A stretch of DNA of 64,000 bases from Bacteroidaceae bacterium (lineage in GTDB: Bacteria > Bacteroidota > Bacteroidia > Bacteroidales > Bacteroidaceae). The notes below the pieces were generated by a model. That model made no database searches and had not been told where the DNA came from. It saw nothing but the letters and a program-made list of their open reading frames with translations. Position 1 is the first letter of the stretch; each line of letters starts with the position of its first letter. A program made the translations under genes and the position numbers. The stretch lies in contig JAFWYF010000006.1 in the NCBI GenBank assembly GCA_017522785.1, forward strand, positions 62,001 to 126,000, read 5' to 3'. Shown in pieces: positions 45,001-53,061 of this stretch.

Positions 45001-46153
45001 TTTCTCTGTTTCCATTGTTTTTGCGTTCCGAGTGCCCATGTGCATTTCTATTGCCTTTCTCACTACCTCCTTTGCGTCGTTTCTTGTTACGCGACATGTT
45101 GTCGAAACGGTTAATATTCTCCTGTTCCAAAAGGTCGAAAGAGTGCTTTTCCTCGTGTCCCGATGTCGATAGTGTTTCGGGGCGCTCACCACGTTTGTTC
45201 ATCTCTATAACGGCATTAGCACGCTTTGCCGATATTGTAACCAAGTTGGCGGCAATATGTTTGTCGGTTGAATATGTTAATTCGTTTCTAAGAATATCGG
45301 TCTTAAAGAGATAATAAACACTATCTTTTGTTTCCAGTTCCACCTCTCTCGATGGTAACCCTTTCGATGCTTCTACATACGCATCTACCTCGTAGTTAAG
45401 ACAACACTTCAGTTTTGCACACTGTCCTGCCAACTTTTGTGGGTTCAGTGAGATATCCTGAAAACGAGCCGCCGATGTCGATACTGAAACAAAATTTGTT
45501 GTGAATGTTGCACAACAAAGCTCTCTGCCACAAGGTCCTATTCCTCCTATGCGACCGGCCTCCTGACGTGCACCTATTTGTTTCATCTCAATCTTAATCT
45601 TAAATACATCGGCCAGCACCTTTATCAACTGACGGAAATCGACGCGGTTGTCGGCAATATAGTAGAATATTGCCTTTTGGCCATCGCCCTGATACTCTAC
45701 ATCGCCAATCTTCATGTCTAGGTTCAGGTCTTTGGCAATTTGTCTTGAGCGTATCATTGTGTCGTGTTCACGTGCTTTGGCTTCGGCAAATTTTTCCATA
45801 TCTACAGGTTTCACCTTGCGATATATGCGTTTGAATTCCGATTCCGGTGTAAGGCGTGTCTTCTTCAGTTGCATAAGCACCAGACGTCCCGTCAGTGTAA
45901 CAGTGCCTATATCGTGTCCCGGAGTCGCCTCAACAGCCACAATATCTCCCTTTTTCAAAGGGATTGCATTGCTGTTCTTGTAATAACCTTTACGAGTATT
46001 TTTAAACTGAATTTCTACAATGTCTGTATCTTCGTAGTTGCCGGGAACATCGGCCAGCCAGTCGAATGTGTTCAACGGAGCATCCATCTTGCCACAACCG
46101 TTGCAACATATTCCGGCACAGCTACGTTTCTCTTTATATCTGAATTTTTCCAT
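44966..46153 (-). CDS. ricT: PSP1 domain protein (RicT/YaaT-like)
   Basis: 395 residues. The PSP1 C-terminal domain (about 165-260) with RRxGARQEAGRIGGIGPCG-like sequence (here QIGARQEAGRIGGIGPCG), ELCCATF and AKLKCCLNYE provides the conserved Cys set. In Bacillus, RicT with RicA and RicF binds Fe-S clusters and adjusts RNase Y. A Cys-rich start (CAGICCNGCGK) is added here. The C-terminal 70 residues are Asn, Gly, Lys and Arg rich and probably disordered. It is flanked by holB upstream (adjoining) and gldH downstream. The symbol is by family only. Confidence 0.8.
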   Translation of the reverse strand: MEKFRYKEKRSCAGICCNGCGKMDAPLNTFDWLADVPGNYEDTDIVEIQFKNTRKGYYKNSNAIPLKKGDIVAVEATPGHDIGTVTLTGRLVLMQLKKTRLTPESEFKRIYRKVKPVDMEKFAEAKAREHDTMIRSRQIAKDLNLDMKIGDVEYQGDGQKAIFYYIADNRVDFRQLIKVLADVFKIKIEMKQIGARQEAGRIGGIGPCGRELCCATFTTNFVSVSTSAARFQDISLNPQKLAGQCAKLKCCLNYEVDAYVEASKGLPSREVELETKDSVYYLFKTDILRNELTYSTDKHIAANLVTISAKRANAVIEMNKRGERPETLSTSGHEEKHSFDLLEQENINRFDNMSRNKKRRKGGSEKGNRNAHGHSERKNNGNRENGNANNSQKPE

Positions 46154-47287
46154 TTATCTGTTTTTTATCCAAACAATCATTCTCAACGACATGTCGAAAA
46201 AGACCATTTTTGCGTTTACATTACGTTCTATATGATATTGCGCTTCGGACAATTCATCCATTATACCGAAGATATTGTTTTCATTTACGTATGGCGAGAA
46301 ACGAACAGAGAAATTACGCTCGTCTTGTGCCATATATACCATTTCATCGCGTTTAAAGTTCATGATAAAATTTTCGCGTATCATGCGTTGGCAATACTCT
46401 AACAACCCTTTCTGACGCTCACGACCAAGTGCTGCAACCTGTTCGCTCCAACGTTTCATTTCGCGAATGTTACGTGCATAGGCTACACGCATTAGTCGTG
46501 TAAATAGTTCAAGATACATCTCTTTGTCAGTATCTACACGCAACTGCTCTTCTGCCTTTTCCCAATTGCCTCCACTCTGTTGTGCAACTCTCTTTGCGTC
46601 ATCGGTGGACAAACCATATCGTGATATAAGGGCATTAGCTACATCTTGCTGTGCTATAACGGGTATCTCTATTCTTTGTGTTCGACTTAGTATAGTGGGT
46701 ATTATCTGCTCCGGCTCTTCCGACACAAGCAGGAATAGTGTATCTTTTGGAGGCTCCTCTATTATTTTCAATAGTTTGTTGGAGCAAGCCTCTTTCATCT
46801 TTTCGGGTAACCATATTATTACAATCTTCCAACCTCCTTCGCGCGATTGCATCGATAGTTTGTGCAGAATTTCGCTGCTCTCGCGTTCGTAAATCATTGG
46901 TTGCTGGTTCTCTACTCCAAGTTTTGTGAGCCAGTCGGAGTAACCAAAATAGGGGTTCTTGAGGAATATTTCACGCCATTCGGCAATGTAGTCATCGCTA
47001 ATGGGTGCGCTGTCCGAACTACTCTTTTTTTTCACCACCGGAAACACAAAGTGCAGGTCGGAGTGAATCAGTTTGTTCATTTTTACACATGCAGGACATG
47101 CATTGCATGCATCGCCATCGTGTCGTTTCGTGCATAGCAGATAATGTGCAAGGGCAACAGCCATTGGAAGTTTACCGTTGCCTTTGGGCCCGGTAACAAG
47201 CAGAGCATGTGCCAAACGATTCTCGTCTACACAGCGTTTCAACTGCTCTTTTACACTGTCTTGTCCTATTACCTCTGCAAAATACAT
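46154..47287 (-). CDS. holB: DNA polymerase III delta' subunit
   Basis: 377 residues. A clamp-loader AAA+ domain with Walker A-like GPKGNGKL, a zinc module (CTKRHDGDACNACPAC), and SRTQRIEIP, the sensor 1 segment. Delta' helps open the beta clamp in replication. It starts 1 base after the metF stop and ends directly against the ATG of the PSP1 gene. The Walker A lacks the final Thr/Ser, usual in delta' subunits which do not hydrolyse ATP. Confidence 0.93.
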   Translation of the reverse strand: MYFAEVIGQDSVKEQLKRCVDENRLAHALLVTGPKGNGKLPMAVALAHYLLCTKRHDGDACNACPACVKMNKLIHSDLHFVFPVVKKKSSSDSAPISDDYIAEWREIFLKNPYFGYSDWLTKLGVENQQPMIYERESSEILHKLSMQSREGGWKIVIIWLPEKMKEACSNKLLKIIEEPPKDTLFLLVSEEPEQIIPTILSRTQRIEIPVIAQQDVANALISRYGLSTDDAKRVAQQSGGNWEKAEEQLRVDTDKEMYLELFTRLMRVAYARNIREMKRWSEQVAALGRERQKGLLEYCQRMIRENFIMNFKRDEMVYMAQDERNFSVRFSPYVNENNIFGIMDELSEAQYHIERNVNAKMVFFDMSLRMIVWIKNR

Positions 47288-47288
47288 A

Positions 47289-48242
47289 TTAATAAATCTC
47301 TTTTGCTACATCACAAACCGTATCAACGGCATTAAGTGTGTAAAAGTGAATGCTTGGTACTCCGTATTCTACTAATTCGCGACACTGTTGCAGACACCAC
47401 TCCTTTCCAACAATTGCGGCATCTTTGTCATCTTTGCATTTAAGCATCTCTTTTACCAACATCTCAGGCAGGTCTACTCTGAATGTCTTAGGCAAAACAT
47501 TCAACTGCGAAAGACGATATATAGGTTTTATTCCCGGGATAATGGGTATTGTAATACCCATCTCGCGGGCACGTTCCACAAACTCAAAATATTTCTCATT
47601 GTCGAAAAACATCTGCGTAACAGCATATTCGGCACCCTCTTTCATCTTTTGCTTTAACCACGCAAGGTCGCTTTCAATGTTTGGAGCCTCTTCGTGTTTC
47701 TCGGGGTAGCATGCTACACCATACGAAAAACGTTCGCCTCGCTCTTTCATAGCTGTTCCATCTATGAAGAAACCCTCGTTGAAACGGTTAATTTGTCGTT
47801 GCAGGTCAATGGCATGTGCATGTCCACCCTTTGTTGGAACAAAATTCTTGTCCTCTTTTACTTTGTCGCCTCTCAACACCAGCACATCGGTAATTCCCGA
47901 TAATTGCAGGTCTATAAGTACATACTCGGTCTCTTCGAGAGTAAATCCATTGCACAAGATATGAGGAACCACAGGAACTCCGTAACGATGCTGTATTGCC
48001 GTTGCCACAGCTACAGTGCCGGGACGACGGCGTATGTTGGAACGTTTAAAGGTGCCATCGCCATTGTCTACATAAATATTTTCGCTATGGTGTGTGGTAA
48101 TATTTATGTACATTGGGTTGAACTCCATCAGTCGGTCAATTGAATTAAAAAGTTTCGATGTTCCGGTACCTTTTATCGGTGGTAGTACTTCGAACGAAAA
48201 TGCGGTTTTTTCCGATGCTTTTATGCAATCTATTACTCTCAT
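47289..48242 (-). CDS. metF: Methylenetetrahydrofolate reductase
   Basis: 317 residues. A TIM-barrel flavoenzyme that reduces 5,10-methylene-THF to 5-methyl-THF for methionine synthesis. Family segments are FSFEVLPPIKGTG, MYINITTHHS, PHILCNGFTLEE, YAVTQMFFDNEKYFEF, and IPGIKPI. First gene of the minus-strand operon metF-holB-PSP1-gldH. Confidence 0.95.
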   Translation of the reverse strand: MRVIDCIKASEKTAFSFEVLPPIKGTGTSKLFNSIDRLMEFNPMYINITTHHSENIYVDNGDGTFKRSNIRRRPGTVAVATAIQHRYGVPVVPHILCNGFTLEETEYVLIDLQLSGITDVLVLRGDKVKEDKNFVPTKGGHAHAIDLQRQINRFNEGFFIDGTAMKERGERFSYGVACYPEKHEEAPNIESDLAWLKQKMKEGAEYAVTQMFFDNEKYFEFVERAREMGITIPIIPGIKPIYRLSQLNVLPKTFRVDLPEMLVKEMLKCKDDKDAAIVGKEWCLQQCRELVEYGVPSIHFYTLNAVDTVCDVAKEIY

Positions 48243-48331
48243 AAAATATATAAAGTTTTGGTTGTTCGTAAAATGCTCTCGACAATCTATGTCTTATTCA
48301 ATAATATATTGATAGCAACAACCTATTTTTG

Positions 48332-48339
48332 CAAAGTTA
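48332..48339 (-). promoter_or_regulatory. -7 box of the metF operon
   Basis: Minus-strand TAACTTTG fits the consensus; no clear -33. The leader is about 85 bases. Confidence 0.45.
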
Positions 48340-48410
48340 ATAAGAAAGTGTTTGAAATTTTATTAAAACACCATTTTTTTAAACAGTAAAATGAAAAAGG
48401 TACATAAATA

Positions 48411-48442
48411 AAAAGGTTACCCATTCCGTAGAACGGGTAACC
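48411..48442 (-). terminator. Terminator of the PepSY lipoprotein gene
   Basis: Stem GGTTACCC / GGGTAACC; on the minus strand it is followed by a T run. Confidence 0.8.
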
Positions 48443-48480
48443 GTAATCAATAAACCTATCATTGAAAAAACACTTTTCTC

Positions 48481-49296
48481 TTATAGCACCGACTCAAGAA
48501 CTTCGCCTTCGGGTGTAACATAAACAACTTTCTCAAAGTTGCCTTTCTCAATTTCCAATTCATAACATACAACATTGGGACGCTCTTCGTAATCGGCATC
48601 GTCTATGCGATAGTCGGGGTATGCAGTGCTCACAGCGCTTGTTACAACTGCAGGCAAATTAGCTACAGCAACATCCCACTCTGTCAAAAGCCACTCGTTT
48701 GCATTGTTAAAATATGCATCTTTCAAAATTGAGTTATGCAAAACCTCTACCTCAAGAATACCGTTTCTGTCATATTCTGCATTGCGCACCACAGCATCGG
48801 GATATTTCTCGTTTAGGAAAGTTCTTACTGCCGATGGAATGTTGGCACCCGGGGTCTCTGTGAAGTCCGATAGAATTTCTCCTTCGGCAGTGATGTTCAG
48901 ATATCTTTCTGCTCCTCCCTTTTCAACCTCTATCTCGTAGTACGATACATCGGGGTGCTCCTCGTAATTTGCGTCATCAATGCGGTAGTCGGGATATGCA
49001 GTGCTCACAGCTGTTGTTACAGCCTCGGGTAGCTCGGTTAGAGCAACATCCCACTCTGTATAAACCCATTGGTTTGCTCTGTCAAAGTATACATCCTTCA
49101 AACGTGCATCATGCCATATCTCAACCTCTAATAATCCACCGTTGTCATACTCTGCATGGCGTATTGTTGCTCCCGGGTATTTAGCCTCAATGTATGCTGT
49201 TGCTACATCGGGAACAGGTGCACTCTTGTCGTCATCATCGTTGCACGCTACTATCGCAAGTAGTGCAAATATAAATACAGGAAATAATTTTTTCAT
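48481..49296 (-). CDS. Lipoprotein with duplicated PepSY-like domains
   Basis: 271 residues with a lipoprotein signal (LLAIVAC, Cys 18) and an acidic start (NDDDDKS). The mature part is an internal duplication of about 125 residues: each half contains AYPDYRIDDA, TEWDVA and a PepSY-like-2 pattern (YPxAxIRxAEYD, then GxxEVEIxH). Such proteins are secreted in many Bacteroidales; they may bind or inhibit a protease or a membrane kinase, but function is unproven. The next gene upstream encodes a shorter relative. Confidence 0.75.
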   Translation of the reverse strand: MKKLFPVFIFALLAIVACNDDDDKSAPVPDVATAYIEAKYPGATIRHAEYDNGGLLEVEIWHDARLKDVYFDRANQWVYTEWDVALTELPEAVTTAVSTAYPDYRIDDANYEEHPDVSYYEIEVEKGGAERYLNITAEGEILSDFTETPGANIPSAVRTFLNEKYPDAVVRNAEYDRNGILEVEVLHNSILKDAYFNNANEWLLTEWDVAVANLPAVVTSAVSTAYPDYRIDDADYEERPNVVCYELEIEKGNFEKVVYVTPEGEVLESVL

Positions 49297-49308
49297 AATA
49301 TAGTTTTT

Positions 49309-49363
49309 TTAGTTGTTAGTAAATAGTTTATTTATTGATAGTTTTCTGTTAGTTGTTTGTAAA
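49309..49363 (-). repeat. Direct repeat upstream of the PepSY lipoprotein
   Basis: TTAGTTGTTnGTAAA occurs at 49309-49323 and 49349-49363, period 40, in the leader region of the lipoprotein gene. Possibly a regulator site. Confidence 0.35.
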
Positions 49364-49377
49364 GTATTGGGACTGTT

Positions 49378-49818
49378 TTAGTTATCGATGTCGATAATTC
49401 TATACTTGCTGTCGAAAGTTAGTTCAAGACGGTTCGATAGACGTACCTCGTATTCGCCACGCTCATGGTCTATCTTCAAAATTTTCTCTCCGGCGTAGTA
49501 TTTGGCAACATAGTTTCTAATAGGCTCGGGAACAACGGCTGCGGGAACCTCTGAGTAACGACAATCTATATCGGTCCATTCGCCCTTGCGTGAGAACTCC
49601 AATTTTGTACCGTCGGTGAACACCACCTCATACGATTTTTCCAGAAAATCACGCTCCTCTTTTACAAAGGAAATCTTGTTGTTTCCAAAATGAGTGTTTA
49701 TAAACTGTTGTGCCGAAGCTGGCAAATTCTCTTTGTTAATAACTCTGTCGTTATCGGCTTTAACCGCAAAAACACCAAATGTAAAAACTGCTGCAATTAA
49801 AACTAAAATCTTTTTCAT
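49378..49818 (-). CDS. Secreted PepSY-like protein
   Basis: 146 residues with a signal peptide (MKKILVLIAAVFTFGVFAVKA) and two PepSY-like-2 halves: QQFINTHFGNNKISFVKEE with KLEFSRKGEWTDID, and IRNYVAKYYAGEKILKID with LTFDSKYRIIDIDN. It is periplasmic. About 80 bases separate it from the following PepSY lipoprotein gene, a likely operon or tandem pair that arose by duplication. Confidence 0.8.
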   Translation of the reverse strand: MKKILVLIAAVFTFGVFAVKADNDRVINKENLPASAQQFINTHFGNNKISFVKEERDFLEKSYEVVFTDGTKLEFSRKGEWTDIDCRYSEVPAAVVPEPIRNYVAKYYAGEKILKIDHERGEYEVRLSNRLELTFDSKYRIIDIDN

Positions 49819-49915
49819 AATGCTTTCTTTTTTAATTATTACTATTCTTAATTATTCTGTTCACTTACTATAAACAATGTTTGTTGTCTGTTTTGTTCAC
49901 TGCTTTCGCATTGTT

Positions 49916-50102
49916 TACGATGCAAATATTATACCCAATTCTGAAATGAATTTGAAATTTTATAAAAATTTATTTTTTTTTGCGTCGTCGTAGTTTTTTG
50001 CAATCACAACCGGTTAAATACTGTTTTTTGTTGCCGGTATAGTGGTTTTTTTCAATCTACGATGCAAATATTATGCCCGATTCTGAAATGAATTTGAAAT
50101 TT
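49916..50102. repeat. 45-bp direct repeat in the divergent promoter region
   Basis: Copies at 49916-49960 and 50058-50102 differ at only two of 45 positions and are 142 bases apart. They start with TACGATGCAAATATTAT and end with GAATTTGAAATTT. The first copy lies where the promoter of the PepSY gene (minus strand) is expected; the second may be left from a duplicated upstream region. Around it are T-rich tracts only. Confidence 0.75.
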
Positions 50103-50173
50103 CAAATTTAATTGCACCTTTTTTGCAACTGTTCCGTAATACTTGTGCTTGTGAATAAATTATATCTTGTAAT

Positions 50174-50204
50174 TTTGTTTGGTAATTATTTATAATTATC
50201 TTTG
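50174..50204 (+). promoter_or_regulatory. Promoter P1 of the GH109 gene
   Basis: TTTG (50174-50177), 19-base spacer and TATCTTTG (50197-50204): exact consensus. Confidence 0.8.
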
Positions 50205-50312
50205 CGACAACGCGAAGATGTACTGCACTCGCTTTGAAATACACTAAAGTAAACTTTGTGTATCTCGCTCGTTTGTTGATATCTTTGCGACAACGCGAAG
50301 ATGTACTGCACT
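50197..50312 (+). repeat. Duplicated palindromic -7/start region
   Basis: A 33-base block (50197-50229 and 50280-50312) is repeated without change. Each copy holds a 9+9 inverted repeat (ATCTTTGCG and CGCGAAGAT, with one T:G pair) around ACAA, covering the -7 box and start point. It may be an operator or make a 5' hairpin. Confidence 0.75.
50255..50287 (+). promoter_or_regulatory. Promoter P2 of the GH109 gene
   Basis: TTTG (50255-50258), 21-base spacer and TATCTTTG (50280-50287): consensus. The -7 box and the next 25 bases are a copy of P1. Confidence 0.7.
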
Positions 50313-50371
50313 AGAATACTTTTGAAATAAAAGACAAAACATATTTAATTACCTTAAAAACACATTTTAAT

Positions 50372-52045
50372 ATGAATTTGAAGAAATTTTTCGGTTTGGC
50401 TTTGTGTGGAGTTCTTGCTTTGGCAGGCTCTGTAGCACAGGCACAGTCACTTTCTCCTTCAACAAAGTGGCATTGGGACAAAGGTACTATCGTGGTTGAT
50501 AGCCCTGAGCGTCCTGCAGGTCAAGAGCATGTGCTCAACCTCGCTGTTGCTCCAATTAAAACAGTTCGCGTAGCGTTTGTTGGTCTTGGTATGCGTGGCG
50601 ACGGTGCAGTAATCCGTTTCTGCCGTATCCCCGGTGTAGAAATTGTTGCTCTTTGCGACTATGAGTATGAGCGCGCAGAAGAGTGTCAGAAATTCTTGCG
50701 TGAGCAGGGTCTTATGCCCGCCGACATCTATTATGGCGAGAAAGGTTATGAGGAACTTTGCAAGCGTCCCGACATCGATCTCGTTTACGTTGCTGCCGAC
50801 TGGAATCATCACTATCCTATAGCAAAATGTGCAATGGAGAATGGCAAGCACACAGCTATCGAAGTGCCTTCTGCAATGAACCTCGAGCAGTGCTGGAGCC
50901 TTATCGACCTTTCAGAGAAAACACGTCTCCACTGCTTCATCCTCGAGAACTGCTGCTACGACGACTATGAAATGAACGCTTTGGCAATGGCTCAAGATGG
51001 CGTATTCGGTGAGATTATCCGTGCCGAGGGTGCTTATATCCACAGCCTCGAGTGGTTCTGGGATGCATATTGGAAAGACCCCGCCGACAACGACGTCGAT
51101 AACCTCCACTGGCGTTTGAAATATAACAAAGAGAACCGTGGCGACCTCTACGCTACTCACGGCCTTGGACCCGTTGCACAGTGTCTCGACATTCACCGTG
51201 GCGACCGTTTCACAACACTCGTAGCTATGGATACCGATCCTTTCTTCGGTAAAGAACTTGTAAAAGAGAAAACAGGTAAAGAGTGCAAAGAGTTCCGCAA
51301 TGGCGACCACACTACAACACTCATGCGTACAGCAAAAGGTAAGGTTGTAGAGATTCAGCACAACGTTATGACTCCTCAGCCCTACAACCGTTTGTTCAAG
51401 CTCACAGGTACAAAAGGTTATGCAACAAAATATCCCGAGCCCAAACTTGCCCTTTCAGGCGAAGCACTCAAAGGTACAGGTGCACCTCAGGTAGACAACC
51501 TCAATGCACACGGCTTCATGAGCGATGAGCAGAAAGATGCTCTTATGGCAAAATACTATCACCCCATCCTAAAGAAATATGTTGAGAAAGGTCGCGACCT
51601 TGGTCATGGCGGTATGGACTTCGTAATGGATTCACGTCTTGTTTACTGCTTGCAGAACGGTTTACCACTCGACATGGATGTATATGATATGGCTGAATGG
51701 TGCTGCTTGGCAGAGCTCGGAACATTGTCTATGGACAACAACTGCGCAGCTGTTACATTCCCCGACTTTACACGTGGTTACTGGAATGTTCAGAAAGGCT
51801 ACAAACACGCATTTGCAGCAAAAGAGGTAGAAGAGGCAACAGAGGCTGAGGCTGAGGCATATAGCGCAGCTCAGAAAGAGGTTACAGCTAAAAAGAACCT
51901 TTGGGCACTCTACGATGCAGTGAAAGCAGCGAAAGCTGCCGGAGATGCAAAAGCAGAGGCTAAAGCTCAGAAGAAACTCGATGCAGCAAAAGCATCTGCC
52001 GACAAAGCAATTGCAAAAGCTCTTAAAAAGGCTATGGCTAAATAA
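50372..52045 (+). CDS. GH109-like Gfo/Idh/MocA glycosidase, secreted, with Ala/Lys-rich tail
   Basis: 557 residues with a signal peptide (to AQAQS). The NAD-binding Rossmann domain starts with VAFVGLGMRGDGAVIRF (GxGxxG), followed by the GH109-like DWNHHYPIAKCAMENGKHTAIE and a C-terminal alpha/beta domain (HGLGPVAQCLDIHRGDRF). GH109 enzymes remove alpha-N-acetylgalactosamine with a tightly bound NAD, so a glycan-degrading role in the periplasm is likely. After about residue 485 comes a 73-residue tail of Ala, Lys and Glu, absent from ordinary GH109 proteins. Codon choice is strongly biased (GAC, AAC, CTC) and two promoters precede it, so it should be very highly expressed. Confidence 0.85.
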   Translation: MNLKKFFGLALCGVLALAGSVAQAQSLSPSTKWHWDKGTIVVDSPERPAGQEHVLNLAVAPIKTVRVAFVGLGMRGDGAVIRFCRIPGVEIVALCDYEYERAEECQKFLREQGLMPADIYYGEKGYEELCKRPDIDLVYVAADWNHHYPIAKCAMENGKHTAIEVPSAMNLEQCWSLIDLSEKTRLHCFILENCCYDDYEMNALAMAQDGVFGEIIRAEGAYIHSLEWFWDAYWKDPADNDVDNLHWRLKYNKENRGDLYATHGLGPVAQCLDIHRGDRFTTLVAMDTDPFFGKELVKEKTGKECKEFRNGDHTTTLMRTAKGKVVEIQHNVMTPQPYNRLFKLTGTKGYATKYPEPKLALSGEALKGTGAPQVDNLNAHGFMSDEQKDALMAKYYHPILKKYVEKGRDLGHGGMDFVMDSRLVYCLQNGLPLDMDVYDMAEWCCLAELGTLSMDNNCAAVTFPDFTRGYWNVQKGYKHAFAAKEVEEATEAEAEAYSAAQKEVTAKKNLWALYDAVKAAKAAGDAKAEAKAQKKLDAAKASADKAIAKALKKAMAK

Positions 52046-52065
52046 TTTGTCCTAACGACTAATAT

Positions 52066-52106
52066 AAATATAGGTGCCAAAAATATTTGGCACCTATATT
52101 TTTTTG
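52066..52106 (+). terminator. Terminator of the GH109 gene
   Basis: Perfect 16-bp stem (AAATATAGGTGCCAAA / TTTGGCACCTATATTT) then T run. Confidence 0.93.
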
Positions 52107-52683
52107 TCTGTTCTCAAGATAACCTTTTCCCGTTTGTGAGAATAGCAATAACCTTATATCTAATATAAGAAGAAATAATATCCCAAAAGAGCATTGATTG
52201 TAAAAAAATGTATATATTTGCTACGTTGGTGGGGTGCATAACCACAAATAAGCGAATTTTTCAATTAAGCGAGCGAAAGTAAAACTTGTTTTAACTTTTA
52301 TAGCGAGCGAACGAAAAATCAACAAGGCTAAAAGCAAGGACACTTATTTGCTTTGCCCGGCAAAAGTGGTTTATGTAAAATCCATCGACGCAAGAAAGCA
52401 TTTTGTTTTAAGTCCATATCTTAAATTCGCCAAAATTTTATCAGAGGACCGAAGCAATCAATGCTCATTCTGTGTATATACCGCTTATGTGTGTTCTACG
52501 CATAGGCTATGTGTATATTCCACGGCGTGGGAATATTGTTTCTTCATAGTTCATTCTGATAGGGCGTTTGGCGATGCCTAAGATATGTGGACGTAAGGCG
52601 ACAAGTCTCACGTCTTTCTTGTTTTTATACCCTTTATTAATTGCCATAGTTCGGAGGCTTGTATGGCACATTAAAGACAGACT
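52107..52683. other. Non-coding stretch with nested inverted repeats
   Basis: No credible gene. Between 52245 and 52350 there are nested arms: CAAATAAG (52245-52252) with CTTATTTG (52343-52350), and TTTTTC (52257-52262) with GAAAAA (52313-52318); inside lies the direct repeat GCGAGCGAA (52269-52277, 52303-52311). It could be an attachment site or a structured RNA. Small ORFs on both strands (for example a 46-codon tail MAINKGYKNKKDVR on minus) look like debris of a mobile element. Confidence 0.4.
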
Positions 52684-52914
52684 ATGGAAACTAAGGCAAA
52701 GAAACGCTACCGGCTGAAGATTAAGAATTTCTCTTGCCACTCGCTCCGCAAGACCTTTGGACGGCAGGTTTACACTATGAACGGCGAGAACAGCGAACTT
52801 GCCCTTGTGAAGCTGATGGAACTCTTTAACCATAGTAGCGTTGCAATCAGCAAACGCTATCTTGGGCTACGGCAAGAGGAGATACTCGAAACGTATGATT
52901 GTTTGACTTTCTAA
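52684..52914 (+). pseudogene. Truncated tyrosine recombinase (C-terminal catalytic end)
   Basis: 76 residues matching the end of tyrosine-type integrases of Bacteroidales mobile elements: SCHSLRKTFG (HxLR catalytic pair), ELFNHSSVAISKRYLG (second His and the Tyr nucleophile) and then RQEEI. The N-terminal core-binding domain and the first Arg are missing, and none of the upstream frames supplies them, so this is a fragment that cannot act alone. It marks the edge of an old integrated element. Confidence 0.75.
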
Positions 52915-52919
52915 CTACT

Positions 52920-52976
52920 ACACAACAATCCCCCAGGACTACCTTGTAATAGGCGGTTCTGGGGGAATTATTTTTC
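52920..52976 (+). terminator. Terminator repeat, copy A
   Basis: Stem around CCCCCAGGAC and GGTTCTGGGGG, then T-rich DNA, directly after the integrase fragment stop. A nearly identical copy lies at 56540-56594. Confidence 0.8.
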
Positions 52977-53061
52977 AACTAGTAATGTCTAGTTGGTCCA
53001 TTCTATAGTATAAAAAGAGGTTTCACAAAACATTGATTTTATTGGCTAAAACATACTTTTA

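Noticed and set aside
44500..45192. Long version of GldH with 64 extra N-terminal residues
   Set aside because: The extension is the PSP1 gene read in another frame; the lipoprotein signal starts at 45000 or 44994.
49916..50312. Possible CRISPR array from the repeated blocks
   Set aside because: Only two copies of each repeat, unequal spacing and no cas genes; they overlap promoters.
52507..52833. 108-codon minus-strand ORF opposite the integrase fragment
   Set aside because: Its first half is antisense to the recognisable recombinase end. The last 46 codons look protein-like but have no family match that I know.
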